DNA of 61,307 nt. Origin: Prevotellaceae bacterium (GTDB lineage: Bacteria > Bacteroidota > Bacteroidia > Bacteroidales > Bacteroidaceae). The translations under genes were made by a program, and so were the position numbers. The DNA is taken from assembly GCA_030531085.1 (NCBI GenBank), contig JAUNOM010000011.1, forward strand, positions 1 through 61,307, given 5' to 3'. Each line of letters starts with the position of its first letter. The stretch's first letter is position 1. Below, in pieces: positions 1 through 7,143 of the stretch. The notes below the pieces were generated by a model. That model worked only from the letters and a program-made list of their open reading frames with translations. It was not told where the DNA came from and made no database searches.

Positions 1-34
1 AAGGAGAACGTGCCGTGCGGAGGAGTAGCCTGTG

Positions 35-80
35 AGCCTATATATAATATATGTACGCGTACATATATTATATATAGGCT
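35..80. repeat. 46-bp perfect palindrome
   Basis: Every base pairs with its partner about the centre between positions 57 and 58. The core is an ACGCGT hexamer flanked by alternating AT-rich arms and closed by AGCC/GGCT ends. No T-run follows on either strand, so it is not a classical intrinsic terminator, although it would fold into a 23-bp hairpin in RNA or a cruciform in DNA. It lies just after GC-rich sequence that may be the end of an upstream gene, and 53 bp before the promoter of the aminotransferase gene. Confidence 0.95.
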
Positions 81-132
81 GTCCGTTCATGGGCCTTATT
101 TCGCCGGTTCCCGTAAATTCTACGCTATTTAT

Positions 133-163
133 TTTGTCAATCAAATAAAAATAAGTAATTTTG
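133..163 (+). promoter_or_regulatory. Bacteroidetes-type promoter of the aminotransferase cluster
   Basis: TTTG, a 19-bp spacer and TAATTTTG match the Bacteroidetes primary sigma consensus (TTTG, about 19-20 bp, TAnnTTTG). Initiation should fall near 170, leaving a leader of about 35 nt before the ATG at 207. It marks the aminotransferase gene as the first gene of its transcription unit. Confidence 0.75.
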
Positions 164-206
164 CAAATCACAAAAAACAACCAGCAATAACAAATATAAA
201 ATAAAG

Positions 207-1247
207 ATGATTTATCTTGACAGAAACGAGTTTAACTTTAAGCCTTCGCAGAAGGTGATTGACGCGATAAAGGGTTTCGACCCCGAGACCCTGTGCTTCT
301 ACACGCGCATCTATGACGAGGGCAAGAAGAGTGTGGTATCAGTGCGTCTGAGCGAGATTTACGGCATTCCGGAACAGCAGGTACTCATAGGCTATGGCGG
401 TGAGGACATACTGAAGAACGCCGTGCACTACTACCTGTCCACGGGCGGCAACAACGTCATCATGATTCCAGAATTCTCATGGTGGTACTACAACCGCATA
501 GCTGGCGAGTGTGGCGGCGCATTCGAGATGTATCCGCTTCACGAGACGGGCGACACCTTCGCATACGACATCGACGAGGTCATAGAGTACACCAACCGCA
601 TACATCCGCGTATGCTGCTGCTCGCATCGCCCAACAATCCTACGGGCAACAGCCTCACACCCGAGGAGATAGGCCGCATCATGGAGAACATACCCGATGA
701 CACGATGGTGCTCATCGACGAGGCGTACGCCTCATTCATCACCAATGACACTTCATACGTGGCTCCGCTGGTAGCAAAGTACTCCAACCTCATCATCTCA
801 CGCACGCTGTCCAAGTTCTACGGCCTGCCGGGACTAAGAATGGGCTTCGGCTTCATAGGCAAGGGACACGAGGGCTTCCTCAACTACGCCAACAAATATC
901 TTGGATACAACCGTTTCAGCGAGACGGTGGCTCTCGCCGCTCTGGAGAGTGACGATCACTACCGCAAGGTGGCCGAGGACATGGAATGGGACCGTCAGCT
1001 GTTCAAGAAGGAGCTGGGCTCTCTGCCGGGCTTCAAGGTTTACAAGAGCGTGGCGAACTTCATTCTAATAAAGTATCCTGTAGCCATAAAGGAGGCGCTG
1101 CAGAAGTCTCTCGCGGAGCAGGAGTACAAAATAAAGTTCATGGGTGACAAGGGTCTGGAGGACTGCCTGCGCATCACCCTCGGACAGCCAAAGCAGATAG
1201 AGACGGTAGTGAACGCCATAAAGGAGGCGTATAAAAAGAACGCGTAA
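207..1247 (+). CDS. PLP-dependent class I/II aminotransferase (HisC/PntC-type)
   Basis: 346 aa, fold-type I PLP enzyme. The SPNNPTG motif (residues 141-147), the cofactor-contacting D171/Y174 pair in LIDEAY, the Schiff-base lysine in SRTLSKFYG (about K203) and the downstream GLRMGFG arginine motif are all present, so it should be catalytically competent. The sequence style is that of histidinol-phosphate aminotransferases, but no his gene is nearby. Its stop overlaps by one base (TAATG) the start of a nucleotidyltransferase gene. The same two activities are fused in PntC of phosphonate pathways, so an aminoethylphosphonate-forming transaminase is my preferred guess. A CobD-like phosphoserine or phosphothreonine decarboxylase is an alternative, because that activity also evolved on this scaffold. 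Class is certain; substrate is inferred. Confidence 0.85.
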   Translation: MIYLDRNEFNFKPSQKVIDAIKGFDPETLCFYTRIYDEGKKSVVSVRLSEIYGIPEQQVLIGYGGEDILKNAVHYYLSTGGNNVIMIPEFSWWYYNRIAGECGGAFEMYPLHETGDTFAYDIDEVIEYTNRIHPRMLLLASPNNPTGNSLTPEEIGRIMENIPDDTMVLIDEAYASFITNDTSYVAPLVAKYSNLIISRTLSKFYGLPGLRMGFGFIGKGHEGFLNYANKYLGYNRFSETVALAALESDDHYRKVAEDMEWDRQLFKKELGSLPGFKVYKSVANFILIKYPVAIKEALQKSLAEQEYKIKFMGDKGLEDCLRITLGQPKQIETVVNAIKEAYKKNA

Positions 1248-1981
1248 TGAAGGCCGTCATCCTTGCGGCCGGTATGGCGTCACGCCTGCGGCCGCTTACT
1301 CTGAAAACTCCTAAGTGTCTGCTGAACATAGGCAGCCGTCCTTTGCTGCAACGCTCCATGGACGCAATCATATCTGCCGGCATCAGCGATTTTGTCATTG
1401 TAACGGGTTACCTGCACGGCATGATTGAGCAGTTTGTGCAGGACACTTACGGCGACAGCGTCACCGTACAGTTCATTCACAATGATGTTTACGACTCCAC
1501 GAACAATATATATTCCCTGTGGCTGGCCCGTCAGGCCGTGGACGGTGAGCCTTTCATGCTGCTGGACAGCGATCTGCTCTATGATCCGCAGATTGTGGCG
1601 CAGGTTGTGGGGGATGCGGCGGACAATGTGCTGACCCTTATAAAGCATCCCCTCGGCGAGGAGGAGATGAAGGTGGTGACGGAGGACAACGGCTCCATAC
1701 TCGAGATTAGCAAGACGTGCTCTCCGGCGGCGGCCGCGGGCGAGAGTCTCGGCATAGAGCGCTTTGGAGCGGCATACTCCACGGCGCTGTTCAGGGAGCT
1801 GGAGGTTATGATGAACAGCGAGCATCTCGAGAATAAATTCTATGAGCTGGCCTTTGAGCGCCTCATACCGCAGGGACATACATTCAAGGTCCTTGACGTC
1901 ACCACACTGTTCTCTTGCGAGCTGGACACCGTGGAGGATTTCCAGAATGCAAAAGACAACATTCCATCATATTTGTTTTAA
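1247..1981 (+). CDS. Sugar/alcohol-phosphate nucleotidyltransferase (LicC/PntC-like)
   Basis: 244 aa, a full-length NTP-transferase domain. It opens with the nucleotide-binding loop LAAGMASRLRPLT (residues 6-18) and TPKCLL, then LLDSDLLYDP (about residues 105-114), which carries the metal-binding aspartates. The family activates phosphocholine, inositol phosphate, aminoethylphosphonate or sugar phosphates with CTP or another NTP. It overlaps the aminotransferase stop by one base and is followed after 5 bp by a CDP-alcohol phosphotransferase. This argues that it makes a CDP- or CMP-activated headgroup consumed by the next enzyme. The nucleotide and the alcohol cannot be read from the sequence. 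Confidence 0.82.
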   Translation: MKAVILAAGMASRLRPLTLKTPKCLLNIGSRPLLQRSMDAIISAGISDFVIVTGYLHGMIEQFVQDTYGDSVTVQFIHNDVYDSTNNIYSLWLARQAVDGEPFMLLDSDLLYDPQIVAQVVGDAADNVLTLIKHPLGEEEMKVVTEDNGSILEISKTCSPAAAAGESLGIERFGAAYSTALFRELEVMMNSEHLENKFYELAFERLIPQGHTFKVLDVTTLFSCELDTVEDFQNAKDNIPSYLF

Positions 1982-1986
1982 AAAAA

Positions 1987-2973
1987 ATGAACGAGAAAAT
2001 AAAGAAGACCCTGAAGTCCTCAGAGACGGAAGACTGGCTTGACTATCGCGTGGTCCGTCCGCTGAGCTACTTCTGGGCATTGTTGTTCGCGCGCCTCGGC
2101 GTGCATCCGAACACCGTCACCATCCTTTCAATGTTCATAGGTGCCGGCAGTTGTTTTTTCTATGCGCACGGAAGCTATTATTATGAGGGTATGCATGGCC
2201 TCATGCTGAATATTATCGCCGTACTGCTGCTTTTATGGGCGGATATCTACGACTGCACGGACGGACAGCTGGCGCGCATGACTGGCAAGAAGAGCCAGAT
2301 GGGGCGCATACTGGACGGAGCGGCGGGCTTTGCGTGGTTTGTGCCTATTTATGTGGCGCTGGTGTGGCGCTTCTACAAGTATCACGACATCGAGTTCGGC
2401 TGGCTTGGCATAGAGAACACGGAGCAGAATGCCGTCATCGCGGCAGTCGTGGTCTTTGTGCTGGCTCTCGTCTCCGGATTTGTGGGCATGGGCGGACAGC
2501 AGCGCCTTGCGGACTACTATATACAGATACACCTTTTCTTCCTGAAAGGCAGAAAAGGCAGCGAGCTTGACAATTCCGTGAAGCAGAAGCAGATATACGA
2601 CGAGACACCATGGAAGGGAAACCTGGTGTGGAAGACATTCCTGCACTCATACGTGGGCTACACGCGCAAGCAGGAGGCGAAGACACCGCAGTTCCAGAAC
2701 CTTATGGCGAAGATAAGGCAGAAGTACGGCAGCGCGGACAATATGCCGGAAGAGATACGCAGCGAGTTCCACCGGCACTCGAAGGCCATCATGGGATGGA
2801 ACGCCATGCTCACCTTCAACTTCCGCGCAGGTATGTTCTTCATCTTCTGTCTCGCGGACATCCCTGCCATGAACTTTGTCTTTGAGATAGTGGCCATGTC
2901 CCTGCTCACCGTATATATTAACCACAGGCACGAGAGATTCTGCAAAAGGATAGCGGACAGCATCATCATATAA
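1987..2973 (+). CDS. CDP-alcohol phosphatidyltransferase family protein, active-site variant
   Basis: 328 aa integral membrane protein. I start it at the ATG 5 bp after the preceding stop; a longer reading frame exists but its extra 24 residues overlap the upstream gene and look non-coding. The family motif D-x2-DG-x2-AR-x8-G-x3-D-x3-D is present as DCTDGQLAR, then GRILD, but the fourth aspartate, expected four residues after the third, is glycine (DGAAG). That aspartate is the presumed general base of the family. Several hydrophobic segments flank the motif, and the protein is longer than PgsA/PssA-type enzymes (about 180-240 aa) owing to a hydrophilic insert around residues 200-275. Likely role: transfer of the activated headgroup to a lipid or glycan alcohol. 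Confidence 0.8.
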   Translation: MNEKIKKTLKSSETEDWLDYRVVRPLSYFWALLFARLGVHPNTVTILSMFIGAGSCFFYAHGSYYYEGMHGLMLNIIAVLLLLWADIYDCTDGQLARMTGKKSQMGRILDGAAGFAWFVPIYVALVWRFYKYHDIEFGWLGIENTEQNAVIAAVVVFVLALVSGFVGMGGQQRLADYYIQIHLFFLKGRKGSELDNSVKQKQIYDETPWKGNLVWKTFLHSYVGYTRKQEAKTPQFQNLMAKIRQKYGSADNMPEEIRSEFHRHSKAIMGWNAMLTFNFRAGMFFIFCLADIPAMNFVFEIVAMSLLTVYINHRHERFCKRIADSIII

Positions 2974-2981
2974 AGCACCCA

Positions 2982-4016
2982 ATGACCAAGAAACGTCTGA
3001 ACAACATATTCTTCTTCCTTGGCATAGCCGCCGTGGTAGTGATGCTCCTGACATTTGACGTGAGTTTCGCTGAATTATGGCAGCATCTGTGCCGCACGGG
3101 CTACTGGCTCATCCCCATCATCGGAATATGGCTTGTGATATACGGCATCAATGCGCTTGCATGGCAGTGCACCATCAGGGGATGCACCAACGACGAGGAG
3201 CACGTGGGCTTCTGGCGCATCATGCGCCTCACCGTCACGGGCTACGCCCTTAACTACGCCACTCCTGTGGGCGGTCTGGGCGGCGAGCCGTACCGCATTA
3301 TGGAGCTGTCGAAGGACATCAGCAAGCAGCACGCGGCGTCCTCGGTGATACTCTATGCCATGATGCACGTCTTTGCCCACTTCCTGTTCTGGTTCTCGTC
3401 GGTGTTTCTGTACCTGATCCTTGCCGCCATGGGCGATGTGCCGCTGACTACGGTTGTGGGGAGCACGCTGGCAGTGATAACGCTGTTCTGCATTGCCGCC
3501 ATATACCTCTTCTCCAAGGGTTACCGCAACGGACTCGTGGTGAAGGTGATAAGGCTGATAGGCAAGATACCGGGCCTGAAGGGATGGAGCGGCCGCTTTC
3601 AGGAGCGCCATGCCGAGGCGCTGCGTAACATAGACGCGCAGATTGCCGCTCTGCACCAGCAGGACAAGAGAAATTTCTATTACAGTCTTTCCCTGGAGTA
3701 TCTCTCACGCATTGTGCAGAGTCTGGAGATAATGTTTATGCTGCTGTTGTTCGGCATAGACTGCGGCGGTGGCTTCAACGGTATGCTGCTCACATTCCTG
3801 CACTCCATCCTCATCCTTGCCTTCACCACCCTGTTCGCAAATCTGATAGGTTTCCTGCCTATGCAGATAGGCGTGCAGGAGGGAGGCTTCGTATTATCCA
3901 TAGCCGCCCTCGGCCTGTCCGCCGCCCTCGGCATCTTCGTCAGCATAATATGCCGCGTCCGCGAGATAATATGGATACTGATAGGCATCCTGTTGATGAA
4001 GATTGACAGGGAGTAG
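2982..4016 (+). CDS. Lysylphosphatidylglycerol synthase TM-domain / flippase-like membrane protein
   Basis: 344 aa, with multiple hydrophobic segments throughout and the family hallmark GGLGGEPYR (about residues 103-111). It has only the membrane part found in MprF and YbhN-type proteins, with no aminoacyl-transferase domain, so it is probably a lipid flippase or translocase rather than an LPG synthase. It follows the CDP-alcohol enzyme by 8 bp and would fit as the exporter of the lipid made by the cluster. Its last 13 codons (ILIGILLMKIDRE) recur 1.5 kb downstream, which shows that the two genes after it were inserted at its 3' end. It ends with tandem TAG codons. Confidence 0.8.
   Translation: MTKKRLNNIFFFLGIAAVVVMLLTFDVSFAELWQHLCRTGYWLIPIIGIWLVIYGINALAWQCTIRGCTNDEEHVGFWRIMRLTVTGYALNYATPVGGLGGEPYRIMELSKDISKQHAASSVILYAMMHVFAHFLFWFSSVFLYLILAAMGDVPLTTVVGSTLAVITLFCIAAIYLFSKGYRNGLVVKVIRLIGKIPGLKGWSGRFQERHAEALRNIDAQIAALHQQDKRNFYYSLSLEYLSRIVQSLEIMFMLLLFGIDCGGGFNGMLLTFLHSILILAFTTLFANLIGFLPMQIGVQEGGFVLSIAALGLSAALGIFVSIICRVREIIWILIGILLMKIDRE
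3975..4015 (+). repeat. Direct repeat, left copy (3' end of flippase gene)
   Basis: 41 bp covering the final codons of the flippase gene, matching 5504-5544 at 39 of 41 positions. Both differences are CTG/TTG leucine changes, so both copies encode ILIGILLMKIDRE followed by a stop (TAG here, TAA in the right copy). Confidence 0.95.
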
Positions 4017-4040
4017 TAGCATTTGAAACAAGCTATCATT

Positions 4041-4664
4041 ATGAATTTGGACATTTTGACGGACATACGAAGAGAACGCTTTGGAGAAATCGCAAATAAG
4101 CTGATGAATAACTATTGCATACTCAAGAAAGATTCGAGAGACAATAGCGATGTCATCTATCGGTTTGCCGAAATAGAGTTCTATCTATATAGTTTGGATA
4201 CTCCTGACGAGGATATTGACACATACTATCGTGACTGCAACTGTGTGGAATGGTTCTTCCATGGCAGCGGTGTGGACATTGCTTTTAAAACAGTGCGCGA
4301 TGGTGATGAATTGACACAGTTTGGCGGAATACTTGTACGCGGCGTAGAGATTTACAAGGAGAACGCATCTGGAGAATGGGAGCTTACTGGAGTCGCAGGC
4401 GGTCCACGAGTGTCCATGTACGAGATATTCAACCACAGTATCGGGATGCCGGATGTTGTTCCTATTCATGATACATTGAAGAATGATAGAAAAATCAATA
4501 AAACCACACGCATAGGCATTAAGGATAAGGCCTTGCAGCGTTTCGTTTTTGCAGATATTGACTGGAATGTGCCTACCGAAAGAATTATAGAACGGAAAGA
4601 GAAAGACGGCCTATATCATGTGAGGTTGAAAAAGACACCAAGAAAATATAATCCCACAGTATGA
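4041..4664 (+). CDS. Hypothetical protein, faint 3-methyladenine DNA glycosylase resemblance
   Basis: 207 aa from the ATG at 4041; a TTG six codons upstream is possible but less likely. No signal peptide or membrane segment. Three short stretches recall the Mpg/AAG alkyladenine glycosylase order: FAEIEFYLYS (like the ExEAY catalytic-Glu segment), FGGILVRGVEI (like the VLIRAxEP strand) and GGPRVSMYEIF (like the nGPGxL motif). The match is by eye and weak, so I leave the function open. The gene is much more AT-rich than the four genes before it and overlaps the next gene's original start (ATGA). It sits inside a segment bounded by the duplicated flippase tail, so it is probably acquired cargo. 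Confidence 0.6.
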   Translation: MNLDILTDIRRERFGEIANKLMNNYCILKKDSRDNSDVIYRFAEIEFYLYSLDTPDEDIDTYYRDCNCVEWFFHGSGVDIAFKTVRDGDELTQFGGILVRGVEIYKENASGEWELTGVAGGPRVSMYEIFNHSIGMPDVVPIHDTLKNDRKINKTTRIGIKDKALQRFVFADIDWNVPTERIIERKEKDGLYHVRLKKTPRKYNPTV

Positions 4665-4711
4665 TTACGGACTTTCAATGTAATACGGTCTATTTCTCGT
4701 CATTGTTATAA
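4661..4711 (+). pseudogene. Severed N-terminal codons of the agmatine-deiminase-like gene
   Basis: The ATG overlaps the stop of the preceding gene (ATGA) and encodes MITDFQCNTVYFSSLL, then TAA. The same frame continues without a gap into the deiminase-like protein (EKSPNTYAYLITALER). A single stop at codon 17 therefore separates the natural start from the rest of the gene. Confidence 0.75.
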
Positions 4712-4738
4712 GAGAAATCACCTAATACGTATGCCTAT

Positions 4739-5500
4739 TTGATTACTGCGCTTGAAAGGCATGGCGTGAATTATCGTTTCCTCAACAATACAAATGATAT
4801 TTGGTGCAGGGACTATATGCCTGTACAAGTTGCAAAGGATGTTTTCTGCGGCTATACTTATGATTCCGACTATCTGCACGACACAGAAGAGCTGCTTGCA
4901 ACACGGACGGACGGCAATCAAGTTTGCAGTGAACATGGTTTCAAAGTGAAAGTCCCCGAAAAACCTTTGGTTATTGATGGCGGAAATGTTATCCGTTGTG
5001 GTGAAGACAAAATCATCATGATAGAAAAGATTTTCAGTGAGAATAATTACGAAAAAGGGAAACTGACAAAAATCATTGAAGAGCATTTTATGGCGGAATT
5101 GATTGTCTTGCCATGGGATACATATGAACTTTTTGGCCATGCGGATGGGTTAGTGAGGTATATTGGCAATGACAGCGTTCTGATAACCAACTATGACAAG
5201 TACGATAAGTATTTCACGCGCGAAGTTGTCGATATTCTGAAACGTCACTTCAAGAATGTGGAGAAATTGGAGTATCATGTAAAACGTCAGCACAAACATA
5301 ATTGGGCTTACATCAATTGGCTGCAAACCGACAAGGCTTTATTCATTCCCGCTTTTGGTTATGACGAAGATGAGCAGGCCTTTGAACAGATAACATCGCT
5401 TATGCCAATGTATCGAGGCCATGCGGAGATGATTGACGCACGAGATTTAATCCGCCACGAGGGCTGTCTGAACTGTGCAAGTTGGACAATACAGTCCTAA
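4739..5500 (+). CDS. Agmatine deiminase / peptidyl-arginine deiminase (PAD_porph) family protein, 5'-disrupted
   Basis: 253 codons from a TTG, or 279 if the in-frame TAA upstream is ignored. Guanidine-modifying family motifs are preserved: NDIWCRDYMPVQ (residues 19-30), IDGGNV (79-84), GHADGLVRYI (133-142, containing the catalytic His) and the C-terminal GCLNCASW with the presumed nucleophile Cys about 246. The core catalytic set is therefore intact and only the first strand is compromised. It either restarts at this TTG at low efficiency, tolerates the stop, or is a young pseudogene; a sequencing error at the stop is also possible. If active it would hydrolyse agmatine or an arginine-like guanidino group, releasing ammonia. 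It shares the AT-rich inserted segment with the gene before it. Confidence 0.7.
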   Translation: MITALERHGVNYRFLNNTNDIWCRDYMPVQVAKDVFCGYTYDSDYLHDTEELLATRTDGNQVCSEHGFKVKVPEKPLVIDGGNVIRCGEDKIIMIEKIFSENNYEKGKLTKIIEEHFMAELIVLPWDTYELFGHADGLVRYIGNDSVLITNYDKYDKYFTREVVDILKRHFKNVEKLEYHVKRQHKHNWAYINWLQTDKALFIPAFGYDEDEQAFEQITSLMPMYRGHAEMIDARDLIRHEGCLNCASWTIQS

Positions 5501-5503
5501 AGC

Positions 5504-5544
5504 ATATTGATAGGCATCCTGCTGATGAAGATTGACAGGGAGTA
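5504..5544 (+). repeat. Direct repeat, right copy (remnant flippase tail)
   Basis: Second copy of the flippase C-terminal codons (39 of 41 bp identical, both differences synonymous), starting 3 bp after the deiminase-like stop and running straight into the terminator that presumably once served the flippase gene. Confidence 0.95.
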
Positions 5545-5555
5545 AAACGGAGAGA

Positions 5556-5600
5556 ATATAAAAAAGGTCCAGAAACGTTGACGTCTCTGGACCTTTTTTA
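5556..5600. terminator. Bidirectional intrinsic terminator between flippase/cargo unit and dnaB
   Basis: Inverted repeat GGTCCAGA/TCTGGACC with an A-run before and a T-run after, giving a symmetrical hairpin that can terminate on both strands. It separates convergent transcription units and abuts the dnaB stop. Confidence 0.9.
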
Positions 5601-7133
5601 TTAATACGGAACATCATTATATACCGCTCCACCGCCTAATGGGTCGCCATTGTCCACGGGTAAGTTCAAGTTGGAGCTTCGGAAAGAGTTCTCCTCCGTT
5701 GTGTCGCCCTGTGGAACACCATCGTACGAGTCGTACTCATCGGGATTGGCAAAGCGTGTGTATTCTCCCTTGAACGACAATATCACATCCTTTGTCGCAC
5801 CTTTACGGTGTTTGGCTATGCAGATATAGGCCATGCCCTTGAGATTATTGCCATTTGAATCCTCAAATATCTTATAATACTCCGGACGGTGCACGAACAG
5901 CACCATATCCGCATCCTGCTCTATGGCACCGGACTCACGAAGGTCTGACAGCTGCGGACGTTTACCATCCTCGCCGGGGCGCTGCTCCACCGCACGCGAC
6001 AGCTGTGACAGTGCAATGATAGGGATGTCAAGCTCCTTTGCAAGGCCTTTAAGCGAGCGTGATATGGTTGACACCTCCTCCTGACGGCTGTTGAACTTCA
6101 TTCCATTGGCATTCATCAGCTGAAGGTAGTCTATCATTATGACCTTGACACCCTTCTCGCGCACCAGACGCCGTGCCTTGGTGCGCAGTTCAAAGACAGA
6201 CAGACCGGGAGTGTCGTCCACATACAGCGGAGCGCCCATCAGCCGTCCGATGTTATTGTCGAAACGCTTCCATTCATCCTGTGTGAGCTGGCCGTTCATG
6301 ATCTTGCTGCCTGGAACGGAGCAGACATTCGAGATAAGGCGGTTGACAAGCTGCACGTTGTTCATCTCAAGGGAGAAGAAGGCAACGGGATCATGGTTGT
6401 CTATGGCGATATTCTTTGCCAGTGACAGTGCGAAAGACGTCTTGCCCATCGCCGGACGGCCCGCTATGATGATGAGGTCGGAGGCCTGCCATCCCGAGGT
6501 TATCTTGTCGAACTCCGTGTATCCCGTAGGCACGCCTGTTATACCGCCAGTATTGTTCGCGGCTTTCAGAATAAGCTCACGCGCCTGGGTTACGACAGGG
6601 TCAATCTGTGTATAGTCCTGCCGCATATTTTTTTGGGATATCTCAAACAGGGAACCTTCCGCCTCCTGCATCAGCTCGTCGATGTCCTGCGCCTCGTCGA
6701 AGGCCTTTGTCTCCACATTTGAGGCGTATGAGATGAGCTGCCGCGCAATATGCTTCTGTGCAAGAATATGCGCGTGGTACTCAACATTGGCGGAAGAAGC
6801 GACAAGCTGCGTGAGGTCGACAATATATGTGGGCGCTCCGACTTCCTCAAACGTCCCCTCGTGCTTGAGTTCCTCGCATACAGTCATCATGTCCACAGGC
6901 CGTTCCTTCATGTTAAGGGTCTGTATGGCCCGGAATATCTTCTGGTGACGTGGCTCATAGAATGTTTCGGGATGCAACAGTTCGGAAACAATAGAGAAGG
7001 CATCGGTGTCAATCATCAGTGCGCCAAGCACAGCCTTCTCCATGTCCACTGCCTGTGGGGGCATGTGTCCAAGAGAGATGTCTATCTCCTTTTTCGCCGT
7101 GCGGCGGCGTGTAGTGTTATTTGCTGCTGGCAT
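5601..7133 (-). CDS. dnaB: Replicative DNA helicase DnaB
   Basis: 510 aa, normal length for Bacteroidetes DnaB. N-terminal helicase-loader/primase-interaction domain (about residues 25-130), then the RecA-like ATPase with Walker A GRPAMGKT (225-232), FFSLEM, a Walker B region ending VIMIDYLQLM and the RPxxSDLRESGAIEQDAD segment. It forms the hexameric replicative helicase that unwinds DNA ahead of the fork and recruits primase. It is the last gene of a long minus-strand run, starting 11 bp after the ispE stop, and ends at a shared bidirectional terminator. No intein is present in the Walker A or C-terminal insertion sites. Confidence 0.97.
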   Translation of the reverse strand: MPAANNTTRRRTAKKEIDISLGHMPPQAVDMEKAVLGALMIDTDAFSIVSELLHPETFYEPRHQKIFRAIQTLNMKERPVDMMTVCEELKHEGTFEEVGAPTYIVDLTQLVASSANVEYHAHILAQKHIARQLISYASNVETKAFDEAQDIDELMQEAEGSLFEISQKNMRQDYTQIDPVVTQARELILKAANNTGGITGVPTGYTEFDKITSGWQASDLIIIAGRPAMGKTSFALSLAKNIAIDNHDPVAFFSLEMNNVQLVNRLISNVCSVPGSKIMNGQLTQDEWKRFDNNIGRLMGAPLYVDDTPGLSVFELRTKARRLVREKGVKVIMIDYLQLMNANGMKFNSRQEEVSTISRSLKGLAKELDIPIIALSQLSRAVEQRPGEDGKRPQLSDLRESGAIEQDADMVLFVHRPEYYKIFEDSNGNNLKGMAYICIAKHRKGATKDVILSFKGEYTRFANPDEYDSYDGVPQGDTTEENSFRSSNLNLPVDNGDPLGGGAVYNDVPY

Positions 7134-7143
7134 AAAAACTATT

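Noticed and set aside
10-204. 64-codon open frame at the left edge
   Set aside because: It runs straight through the 46-bp palindrome and the promoter and has no family features; the first 28-34 bases may be the end of an upstream gene, but this cannot be decided from the fragment.
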